NCBI GenBank assembly: GCA_017452335.1
Contig: JAFTMP010000243.1
Span: 1 to 5,235 of the forward strand
Direction: 5' to 3'
Length of the DNA: 5,235 bases
Origin: Clostridia bacterium
GTDB lineage: Bacteria > Bacillota > Clostridia > Oscillospirales > CAG-272
Below are positions 1-5,094 of the stretch, one piece after another; positions within the stretch are counted from its first letter, which is position 1; each line of letters opens with the position of its first letter. The position numbers were made by a program, and so were the translations under genes. The notes below the pieces were generated by a model that saw only the letters and a program-made list of their open reading frames with translations, searched no databases and was not told where the DNA came from.

Positions 1-303
1 AACGGTAATACCCTGGGGAAGGGTGATCTTGGTGATAGTGGTGTTATCTCTGAAGGCGCTGTAGCTGATCGCGGTGACCTTGTAGCCTGCCTCGGTGATG
101 GTTTGGGGAATCACCAGCTCGGTGCCGCTAAAGGCGGGGTCAAGGGTGCAAAAGGAGTAGGTCTCTCCGTCGTCGTTGAGGGTATAGGTGTGTCCGTCGA
201 TCTCCTCTCTGGATCTGGGACCGGTGGGTCCGCATCCCGCAAAGGCAGAAGATACGCCAAGCATCATCAATACTACCAAAAACAGTGCAACTTGTTTTTT
301 CAT
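1..303 (-). CDS. BspA-like leucine-rich-repeat lipoprotein, N-terminal part (runs off left edge)
   Basis: The first 101 codons are present and no stop is reached, so the gene continues beyond base 1. The ATG at 301-303 has an AAGGAG Shine-Dalgarno 6 nt upstream (310-315 on the complementary strand). The protein opens with KK and a hydrophobic stretch (about residues 5-22), then FAGC with Cys24 as the probable lipidated residue. This is a type II (lipoprotein) signal peptide, so the product should be anchored outside the cytoplasmic membrane. After a short polar linker, residues about 60-101 follow the LRR_5/BspA pattern: an IPxxI segment, then VTAISYSAFRDN, then ITKITLPQGITV. In this family such repeats are surface binding modules, often seen in gut Firmicutes. 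The ligand cannot be told, and the number of repeats is unknown because the gene is cut. I see no convincing promoter in the 107 nt upstream, so it may be read through from the upstream operon. Phe at -3 of the lipobox is less usual but tolerated. Confidence 0.85.
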   Translation of the reverse strand, partial: MKKQVALFLVVLMMLGVSSAFAGCGPTGPRSREEIDGHTYTLNDDGETYSFCTLDPAFSGTELVIPQTITEAGYKVTAISYSAFRDNTTITKITLPQGITV

Positions 304-332
304 GATTAGCTCCTTAAAAATATATAAAATGT

Positions 333-350
333 GCCAAAATTCCTTTTGGC
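333..350. repeat. AT-rich perfect inverted repeat in intergenic gap
   Basis: GCCAAAA (333-339) and TTTTGGC (344-350) are perfect 7-base arms around a TTCC loop. On the minus strand the hairpin is followed by a T-rich run (ACATTTTATATATTTTT). It could therefore act as a weak terminator for the RNase M5-like operon, or as a structure in the leader of the leucine-rich-repeat lipoprotein gene. The stem has only three G-C pairs, so neither role is firm. Confidence 0.45.
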
Positions 351-364
351 GGGTGTACAATTTT

Positions 365-387
365 CTGCAAAAAGCCATTTTTTGCAG
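365..387. repeat. AT-rich perfect inverted repeat downstream of the RNase M5-like gene
   Basis: CTGCAAAAA (365-373) and TTTTTGCAG (379-387) are perfect 9-base arms around a GCCAT loop. It lies 24 nt past the stop codon of the RNase M5-like gene. No U-tract follows on the minus strand, so it is not a classic terminator. It might be a 3'-end stabilising hairpin or a protein-binding palindrome. Confidence 0.45.
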
Positions 388-410
388 TGCTTTATAAGAC
401 GATCTGCTCT

Positions 411-1019
411 CTAAAGCATTTTCTCCAACTCCTCGTCGCCATAAAGCAGGTTCAGCGCCTCCACCATAGCCTTGGCGGAGAGGTTACGGGGTAAGCCGCA
501 CCGTGAAAGAAGCGCTTGTCGTTTTTCCTTGCTGTTCTCTGCTCCCTCGTAGCCCAGCTCATACAGGCGCATGCGCGTGAGCGTCCCGCCCGTATAGGGG
601 GCAGGGGTATTGGCGGAGGGGTGGGTGTTGTGTTGTTCTGATGTGGTATAAGGTGCGAAGAGGGTGCGCAAAAGCTGTGCGTCAATGCCCTCCACCCCCA
701 AAAAGCCCTCCTTGGAGGGCGCGCTTTTGCGCGCTTCCTTGCCCTGCACCTGGGGGATATTGAGATGAATGACTTTTTCGGCGGGCAAAATGGAGCGGAA
801 ATAATTGCGGATCACCAGCCCCGCGCCGTCGCTGTCTGTAAAGACGATCAGCGGCGTGCGCCCTGCAAGGCGTTTAAAAAACGCCTTTTTTTCCTCATTT
901 TTAAAGATGCCAAAGCCCTCTGTGGTGAAGATCTGCCCTTCAAACAGGGAGGAGAGCTTGATCTGATCGTATTTTCCCTCCACCACCACGGGGTAGCACA
1001 GTATGGGTTTTTCCATCAT
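411..1019 (-). CDS. rnmV: RNase M5-like toprim protein with C-terminal DUF4093 domain
   Basis: Ribonuclease M5 is the toprim-fold endonuclease that matures the 5S rRNA precursor in Firmicutes. This 202-residue protein has the toprim core: VVVEGK at 11-16 (acidic Glu14), then ITTEGFGI-type spacing at 30-38, then the DxD motif TDSDGAG at 61-67 (Asp62, Asp64), the expected Mg-binding site. GKEARK and PSKEGFLGVEG (93-111) are typical of the family. The C-terminal part (about 150-200: RLYELGY, LLSRCGLP, LSAKAMVEALNLL) fits DUF4093. Between them lies a Thr/Pro/Ser-rich linker (about 122-147) that looks like a lineage insertion. The start is a double ATG: GGAAGG (1024-1029) ends 4 nt before the ATG at 1017-1019 and 7 nt before the in-frame ATG at 1014-1016, so the true start may be one codon later. 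It is the third gene of an operon, 24 nt after the lipoprotein stop. I do not see the ksgA neighbour common in Bacillus. The exact substrate is inferred; the family call is firm, the symbol less so. Confidence 0.82.
   Translation of the reverse strand: MMEKPILCYPVVVEGKYDQIKLSSLFEGQIFTTEGFGIFKNEEKKAFFKRLAGRTPLIVFTDSDGAGLVIRNYFRSILPAEKVIHLNIPQVQGKEARKSAPSKEGFLGVEGIDAQLLRTLFAPYTTSEQHNTHPSANTPAPYTGGTLTRMRLYELGYEGAENSKEKRQALLSRCGLPRNLSAKAMVEALNLLYGDEELEKML
700..734 (-). other. Terminator-like tandem hairpins inside the RNase M5-like gene
   Basis: On the coding (minus) strand, GCGCGC-AAAA-GCGCGC (734 to 719) is followed directly, sharing two bases, by GCCCTCC-AA-GGAGGGC (720 to 705) and then TTTTT (704 to 700). 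The second hairpin plus T-run has the form of an intrinsic terminator, but it sits in the middle of the reading frame and encodes the conserved GKEARK...PSKEGF part of the protein. It could be chance from codon choice, or a real attenuation point. Confidence 0.4.
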
Positions 1020-1043
1020 GTTTCCTTCCCCATCCTCTTTTCC

Positions 1044-1862
1044 TCATTTCAGCTTTTCATAGGTGTCTAAATCTGCGGGGAAAGCGATCTCTTCCTTAGT
1101 ATCATAGTCAAAGAAGACCTCCTCATAATGAAAGGACAGGCGGTATGCCTTTCCCGAGATCTCGGTATTGCCCGTGAAGGTTAGGGTGTAGCCAGTGAAG
1201 CGGTTGTCCTTCTCGTTTATATGAGCAGAAACCGTCAAGGGAGAACAGGTCATCTGCGCATCGCTTCCCAACAGAGCACTCTTCATGTTATAGATCAACA
1301 CCGCCTGCAGCTTTTCACAGGTCTTAGAATCAAAGATCAGATCGGCACGTACCGTACCGCCCCCTTTTACCCCGTATGTTCCCTGTGGAACACCGCTTCC
1401 AAGGGAATAGAGCCCCATGGCAGAGCTATAGTCCTCCGAAAGGGCAACGCGGTACTTCTTATGTTCTTTAAGGTTTTCATAATAAACCTGATCGTCTTTG
1501 CGGTAGGAGGTGGAGAAATGGGTCAGCGACGCGGGAAGCAATTGATCGGGCGTCTTGGAATAGCCGTAGTAGGTCTCGCTTTTGCGGGAGCCGGTATGCC
1601 CCTCGTTTTTATAAAAATTCTCGGTATACAGCAGGTAGCCGTTGACCGTCTGCCCGCTCTGCGCATCCTTTAGTATGGCATACGCGCGCATGCTGGATTT
1701 GCAATCGGCAATATTGAAGGCAGAGAGCCCCTTGTTAAAATACTCCAGCGCCTCCTCGGAGATCACTTCCTCCTTTTCCGCGCAGGAAACGGGACAAAAC
1801 AGGCACAAAAGCGCTAAAATGAGGGCAAGAATGCTCCTAAAAACAACGAAAGCACCCTTCAT
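1044..1862 (-). CDS. Predicted lipoprotein of unknown function
   Basis: I do not recognise a family. The 272-residue product opens with a basic and then strongly hydrophobic N-terminus (RSILALILALLCLF, to about residue 22) followed by CPVSC. This suggests a type II signal peptide with Cys27 lipidated, although Pro at -3 is off-consensus. The rest is a soluble, Tyr/Ser/Lys-rich, mostly beta-looking domain. Its C-terminal strand-like stretches (FTGYTLTFTG, YRLSFHYEEVFFDY, then EEIAFPADLDTY) resemble in style the large LolA/LppX-like or DUF6612-like lipoproteins of Firmicutes; this is an impression, not a demonstrated match. Start choice: GGAG at 1871-1874 lies 8 nt before the ATG at 1860-1862. 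An in-frame GTG at 1866-1868 would overlap the upstream stop as GTGA but sits only 2 nt from that site. The ATG is preferred. It lies 2 nt after the DUF6062 gene stop and 24 nt before the RNase M5-like gene, so translation is probably coupled. Confidence 0.75.
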   Translation of the reverse strand: MKGAFVVFRSILALILALLCLFCPVSCAEKEEVISEEALEYFNKGLSAFNIADCKSSMRAYAILKDAQSGQTVNGYLLYTENFYKNEGHTGSRKSETYYGYSKTPDQLLPASLTHFSTSYRKDDQVYYENLKEHKKYRVALSEDYSSAMGLYSLGSGVPQGTYGVKGGGTVRADLIFDSKTCEKLQAVLIYNMKSALLGSDAQMTCSPLTVSAHINEKDNRFTGYTLTFTGNTEISGKAYRLSFHYEEVFFDYDTKEEIAFPADLDTYEKLK

Positions 1863-1864
1863 CT

Positions 1865-2575
1865 TCACTTCTCCGTATCGGCAGGCACCGACAAAAACGC
1901 CACCGAGCGCTCCACCGAGTCCTTGGAATTGCCCCAGGGCTCGTCGTCATAGCGGTAGTCAAACTTCTTGCAAAACCAGGAAACGTCCTCCTGCAGCTCG
2001 TCAAAATAACGCAGGGTGGGGGTGGAAATGTGCTCGTAGAAGGTGGAAAATTCCTTCTTTTTCAGCTTGTCTTTTGCAACGCGGGCATACAGCTCCATGT
2101 GGGGCAGGCAGTAATAGGGCTGCGCCTGCGCCTTTTTGCGAAAGGCAGGCTCGGCTTCCCACAGCAGCACCGCATTGTCCATCACCTTGCCAAAGGAAAA
2201 CTCAATGCGGGAGCAAAGGTAACAGCTCTTGTTCAGTTCTCTGATGCGCGCGCAGGCAGAGCTACCCGCGCCCTTTAAGGCATCGGTCATACTGGATTTT
2301 ACCCCGCCGCGGATCTCTGCCAAATGGCTTTCCAAGATCAGCGCCACGCCCAGGCGGTTTCTTCTGCCAAGCAGTCCCCCGTAGTGGCGGTGGCAAAAGC
2401 CCAGCTTATTGGTCTTGATGCGCACGTCGGGCTCCATCATGGAGCCGCCCAAGATCAGCTCCAGCTCGTCATTTTCAAATTTTTCGTAAAGACGGCAGAA
2501 GGGACAGCCCTTGCCCTCTTCAATGGATTTGTCAAAGGCTTCGTTGATGGGTATGGTATAAATGGTTTCAAACAT
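1865..2575 (-). CDS. DUF6062 family protein
   Basis: This is a 236-residue soluble protein without signal peptide or membrane segment. The N-terminus (ETIYTIPINEAFD, then CPFC and, further on, TNKLGFCHRHY) matches what I know of DUF6062, a Firmicutes family of unknown function. Eight residues form two similar sets: Cys24, Cys27, Cys61, His64 and Cys118, Cys121, Cys156, His159. Each set is CxxC, then an EPxxR motif (Glu48-Pro49; Glu142-Pro143) at the same distance, then CxxH. This points to an internal duplication, with each half likely to bind a metal such as zinc (inference). The start ATG at 2573-2575 has GAGGAG (2581-2586) 5 nt upstream; an out-of-frame ATG at 2577-2579 is too close to it. 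It is the first gene of an operon driven from the promoter at 2675-2703. Its last codons carry the ribosome binding site of the lipoprotein gene, so the two are likely co-translated. No function is assigned. Confidence 0.82.
   Translation of the reverse strand: MFETIYTIPINEAFDKSIEEGKGCPFCRLYEKFENDELELILGGSMMEPDVRIKTNKLGFCHRHYGGLLGRRNRLGVALILESHLAEIRGGVKSSMTDALKGAGSSACARIRELNKSCYLCSRIEFSFGKVMDNAVLLWEAEPAFRKKAQAQPYYCLPHMELYARVAKDKLKKKEFSTFYEHISTPTLRYFDELQEDVSWFCKKFDYRYDDEPWGNSKDSVERSVAFLSVPADTEK
1871..1874 (-). promoter_or_regulatory. Ribosome binding site within the DUF6062 gene end, deciding the lipoprotein start
   Basis: GGAG on the minus strand lies within the last codons of the DUF6062 gene. 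It is 8 nt from the ATG at 1860-1862 and only 2 nt from the GTG at 1866-1868, which favours the ATG. The arrangement TGA-AG-ATG fits translational coupling. Confidence 0.55.
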
Positions 2576-2674
2576 GCATGCTCCTCTTTCTGAAAGCGGC
2601 TGCGGCAGGCGCGCCGTTTTCGTATATTCTTACAAACACCGATCTTTAAAGGGTTTTCTTCATATTATAGGAAA

Positions 2675-2703
2675 AGTATATCAAAAAAGCGCTGTCTTGT
2701 CAA
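2675..2703 (-). promoter_or_regulatory. Sigma-A promoter of the DUF6062-lipoprotein-RNase M5 operon
   Basis: On the minus strand TTGACA (2703-2698) is separated by exactly 17 nt from TATACT (2680-2675), giving an expected start near 2668 and a leader of about 90 nt. The -35 box overlaps the TGA stop of the deaminase gene (2700-2702). A second -10-like TATAAT lies 9 nt further downstream but has no matching -35. Confidence 0.75.
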
Positions 2704-3284
2704 CCTCCCGTGCGCTTTTCCCGCAAACTTGCAAAAAAGTCCTTTAAAAGGGCGGCACACTCCTGCTCCATCACCCCGCCCACGATCTCGGGCTTGTGGT
2801 TCACCGCCAGATCGTTCAGGTGAAAAAGCGACCCGTACGCCCCCGCCTTGGGGTCCTTTGCACCGTAGACCACCCGCTTGATGCGGGCATTCATAATGGC
2901 GCCTGCGCACATGGGGCAGGGCTCTAAGGTCACATAAAGGGTGCATTTGTGAAGCCGCCAGCCGTGAAGGGTCCCGCAGGCGTGGGCGATCGCCTCAATT
3001 TCTCCGTGGCAAAGAGCGCATTTGTCCCCTTCTCTGCGGTTTCTGCCCAAACCCACCACTCTGCCGTCCTCCCAGAGCGCCAGCGCGCCCACGGGCACCT
3101 CGCCCTCCATTGCCGCCAGCTTTGCCTGCTCGATGGCAAGGGACATGTAAAAGGTATCCTGCTGTGAAGGGCTCTCAAAGCCCCCCTCGGGAAGAGTTGG
3201 CTGGACGGGCGGAAGGGCTTTCGAGAGTCTATTAAAAAAAGGGTTGGTGTATTCTTGATCATTCATCGTTTTTCGTTGCTTCAA
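2700..3284 (-). CDS. tadA: TadA-like nucleoside/tRNA adenosine deaminase with HGE active-site variant
   Basis: Family members are zinc hydrolases of the cytidine/deoxycytidylate deaminase fold; TadA converts adenosine to inosine at the tRNA wobble position. Numbering from the TTG start (194 residues), the domain begins near residue 43 (DTFYMSLAIEQAKLAA). It has VPVGA, the zinc/proton-shuttle segment ALCHGEIEAI (His93, Glu95), WRLHKCTLYVTLEPCPMCAGAI (Cys123, Cys126) and VVYGAKDPKAGAYGS near the C-terminal helices. The canonical HAE is HGE here, and a Cys precedes the His. The NRREGDKCALCHGE context resembles a clostridial TadA-like subgroup more than classic TadA, so the substrate is uncertain. 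About 40 N-terminal residues are non-conserved. Start choice: AAAGGA (3291-3296) is 6 nt before the TTG at 3282-3284; the ATG at 3264-3266 has no Shine-Dalgarno, and a GTG at 3306-3308 lies upstream of the site. It has its own promoter and no obvious terminator. Confidence 0.85.
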   Translation of the reverse strand: MKQRKTMNDQEYTNPFFNRLSKALPPVQPTLPEGGFESPSQQDTFYMSLAIEQAKLAAMEGEVPVGALALWEDGRVVGLGRNRREGDKCALCHGEIEAIAHACGTLHGWRLHKCTLYVTLEPCPMCAGAIMNARIKRVVYGAKDPKAGAYGSLFHLNDLAVNHKPEIVGGVMEQECAALLKDFFASLREKRTGG

Positions 3285-3290
3285 CAAGCT

Positions 3291-3296
3291 TCCTTT
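3291..3296 (-). promoter_or_regulatory. Ribosome binding site suggesting a TTG start for the deaminase
   Basis: AAAGGA on the minus strand is 6 nt from the TTG at 3282-3284, a normal distance. It is 24 nt from the ATG at 3264-3266, which is too far. Other genes in the window have similar sites, so the TTG start is favoured on this ground alone. Confidence 0.5.
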
Positions 3297-3358
3297 CCCG
3301 TTTTGCACTAAGCCCTCAAGGGGGCGGTAGTCGTGTCTTCTTTCGGATTTCCGTCCTT

Positions 3359-3387
3359 ATCATACCACAGCGGCAGGGAAATTGCAA
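3359..3387 (-). promoter_or_regulatory. Promoter of the deaminase gene
   Basis: On the minus strand TTGCAA (3387-3382), a 17-nt spacer and TATGAT (3364-3359) form a good sigma-A match. A TGG just before the -10 box makes it an extended -10. Transcription should start near 3352, giving a leader of about 70 nt to the TTG start. Confidence 0.65.
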
Positions 3388-3420
3388 CAGTCTTCGCGCA
3401 AATCCGCGGTATCCTGCAGA

Positions 3421-3474
3421 TTTTTTACAAAAAAACGGCGATTTCACCCGATTTTTTTCAAAAAGCCCTCTTTT
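3421..3474. promoter_or_regulatory. Phased A/T tracts upstream of the peptidase promoter
   Basis: Short A or T runs (3421-3426, 3429-3435, 3442-3444, 3452-3458, 3460-3464, 3471-3474) are centred roughly every 10 bp, directly upstream of the -35 box at 3480. Such phasing gives curved DNA and can act as an UP-type element that stimulates RNA polymerase; this role is inferred. The stretch lies in the 282-bp gap between the two divergent genes and contains no credible gene. Confidence 0.4.
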
Positions 3475-3479
3475 GCTTC

Positions 3480-3508
3480 TTGACAAGGGAAGAAATGTAT
3501 GGTAAAAT
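3480..3508 (+). promoter_or_regulatory. Extended -10 sigma-A promoter of the M23 peptidase gene
   Basis: TTGACA (3480-3485), a 17-nt spacer and TAAAAT (3503-3508) with TGG just upstream (3500-3502) make a near-consensus extended -10 promoter. Transcription should begin near 3515, about 50 nt before the start codon. Confidence 0.8.
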
Positions 3509-3566
3509 TGATCGGTATGTGCGGTTTTTCAGTTTGTATCGAAAATAAAAGAAAGAGAGCGTGTTC

Positions 3567-4979
3567 ATGAAAATTTCAAAGAAGTTAGCGATCGTTTTGG
3601 CGGCCTTGGTTCTTTGTCTTGTAAGTGTAGTATCTGTTTTAGCTGTTTGCTTTGGCAGCTCTAAAAATCAAACCACCGAAGAGGGTTCTGCCCCTTCCCC
3701 TTCCTTTAAAGAAGAGATCGAGAGTTCTTCTCCCATAACGGAAGTGCCCTCCCCCTCTGTTTCAAAAGAGGAAGAGCCCAAGGAGTCCATCACGCAAGAG
3801 CAGACGATGGTTCCTGTTTGGTACTACGGAAACACGCGTTTAGGCGTTGCCGATGCACGGCACAGCCATGAGGAAGTGCTTGAAAAAGCCCTCTCTCTTT
3901 TGGGCACCCCCTATCAGCCTTCTGAAGAACTCACACTCAAAGAAGAATACTGCACCGACCCCTCCCTTTCTTTAGAGCTGGCGGCAAAGAGAATTGCACA
4001 GCTTGTGAAGGCAGAATACAGCGAAGGCTGGGCACTGTATATCAACAACGTGCTCACTGCCATTGCCGAGAGCGAAGAGACCCTCAGACAGGCGCTGAAC
4101 GCCTTCCTTGAAGATTACAGCGAGCAGGAGGGCGGCAAATCGGTTCTGCGCGGACTGACCTATCAAAATGGTTACATCGCAAAGAACAATGAATTTTTAA
4201 GCGGAAACGAGATCGTTGCTCTGCTCACACTCTGCGCCGATGCAGAAAGCGAAAAGCTTGCAGGTGTGGACTACGGCAAGATCGACTCCTTCTTAAACAA
4301 CCACGAACAGCCTGTGGTTGAGCCCATCGTGATCACCGAAGAGGTGATCGGCATCGAGGAGATCATCAAGTTCTCCACGGTTGACCGTGCGGATAAGAGC
4401 ATGTATGTGGGCGAAAAGAAGCTTTATCAGGCAGGAAAGAACGGCAAAAGACTGGTAAGCTACACCGTTGTTTATGAAAACGGCGTGGAGGTTTCCAGAA
4501 CCAGAACCGGCTCCTCGGTGCTGGAGGAAGCAGTTGACGAGATCTATTTGGTCGGTGCACTGCCCGAGGGAAGCGCCACCGGCACCTTGATGTGGCCCAC
4601 CACCGAAGGACGCATCTCCTCCTACTACGGTTACAGATATCTCTTTAACGAATACAAGCTGCACGGCGGTCTTGACATCGCCATTTCCACAGGCACCCCC
4701 CTTTATGCGGCAGACGGCGGAACCGTTGAGATCGCAGGGGATCTGGGCAATACATACGGCACCTATGTGGTCATCGACCACGGAAACGGCATGAAGACGC
4801 TGTACGCGCACATGTCAAAGCTCTCCGTGAAAAAGGGCGACCTTGTCAACAAGGGCGATCTGATCGGCAAATCGGGCGCAACCGGCAGAGTGACCGGCCC
4901 CCACCTGCACTTTGAAGTGCGCATTGACGGTTCCCGTGTGAACCCCTCCAAGTATCTGCCCTCCGAAAAGGAGCGGTAA
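3567..4979 (+). CDS. Membrane-anchored G5 domain-containing M23 family metallopeptidase
   Basis: This is a likely peptidoglycan hydrolase acting outside the membrane. The 470 residues show, in order: a short basic tail and one hydrophobic segment (about 7-29), an uncleaved anchor or signal peptide; a Ser/Pro/Glu-rich linker (about 31-80); a mainly helical region (about 90-235) whose GWALYINN...ESEETLRQAL...NEFLSGNEIVALL layout resembles the N-terminal parts of clostridial LysM/G5-M23 proteins; a G5 domain (about 256-330); and a C-terminal M23 (LytM-type) domain (about 345-465). All expected zinc and catalytic residues are present: His366 and Asp370 in HGGLD, His415 in YAHMS, and His446 and His448 in GPHLHFE. 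An active endopeptidase cutting peptide cross-links is therefore expected from family knowledge. No LysM is visible. Start: AAAGAGAG (3552-3559) sits 7 nt before the ATG at 3567; an in-frame GTG at 3561 would be only 1 nt away. It is transcribed alone, from its own promoter to a strong terminator. Confidence 0.92.
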   Translation: MKISKKLAIVLAALVLCLVSVVSVLAVCFGSSKNQTTEEGSAPSPSFKEEIESSSPITEVPSPSVSKEEEPKESITQEQTMVPVWYYGNTRLGVADARHSHEEVLEKALSLLGTPYQPSEELTLKEEYCTDPSLSLELAAKRIAQLVKAEYSEGWALYINNVLTAIAESEETLRQALNAFLEDYSEQEGGKSVLRGLTYQNGYIAKNNEFLSGNEIVALLTLCADAESEKLAGVDYGKIDSFLNNHEQPVVEPIVITEEVIGIEEIIKFSTVDRADKSMYVGEKKLYQAGKNGKRLVSYTVVYENGVEVSRTRTGSSVLEEAVDEIYLVGALPEGSATGTLMWPTTEGRISSYYGYRYLFNEYKLHGGLDIAISTGTPLYAADGGTVEIAGDLGNTYGTYVVIDHGNGMKTLYAHMSKLSVKKGDLVNKGDLIGKSGATGRVTGPHLHFEVRIDGSRVNPSKYLPSEKER

Positions 4980-5007
4980 GAACACCCCTCCCATAGCTTC
5001 AAAACCG

Positions 5008-5041
5008 GCACCTACCAAGCACCGCTTGGAAGGTGCTTTTT
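5008..5041 (+). terminator. Intrinsic terminator of the M23 peptidase gene
   Basis: GCACCT-A-CCAAGC (5008-5020), an ACC loop and GCTTGG-A-AGGTGC (5024-5036) form a 12-bp GC-rich stem with one A-A mismatch, followed by TTTTT (5037-5041). It begins 28 nt after the stop codon and separates the peptidase gene from the YitT-family gene. Confidence 0.92.
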
Positions 5042-5094
5042 GAAGGTTTTTTATAGGTTTTACAAAAAGAAAATGATAGAAAGGACGAACTTAT

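Noticed and set aside
304..410. Promoter for the leucine-rich-repeat lipoprotein gene
   Set aside because: TATATA-like and TATAAA-like boxes exist on the minus strand, but none has a TTGACA-like box at 16-18 nt.
1221..1673. Open frame of 150 codons on the plus strand
   Set aside because: It is antisense to the lipoprotein gene, has no ribosome binding site and shows no recognisable family features.
2608..2615. GGCGCGCC palindrome in the operon leader
   Set aside because: An isolated 8-bp palindrome in a GC-rich stretch, with no partner or context to support a function.
3313..3322. CCCTCAAGGG palindrome in the deaminase leader as a riboswitch or attenuator
   Set aside because: It is a 4-bp stem only, without a T-run or any recognisable riboswitch core.
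3333..3548. Open frame of 71 codons on the plus strand in the divergent gap
   Set aside because: It overlaps both promoters and the A/T tracts, has no Shine-Dalgarno and encodes a low-complexity Phe-rich peptide unlike a real protein.
4293..4811. Open frame of 172 codons on the minus strand
   Set aside because: It lies wholly inside the M23 peptidase gene, antisense to the G5 and catalytic domains; it is a shadow of a well-supported gene.
5042..5094. Promoter for the YitT-family gene
   Set aside because: TTTACA at 5059-5064 has no -10 box at a workable distance.
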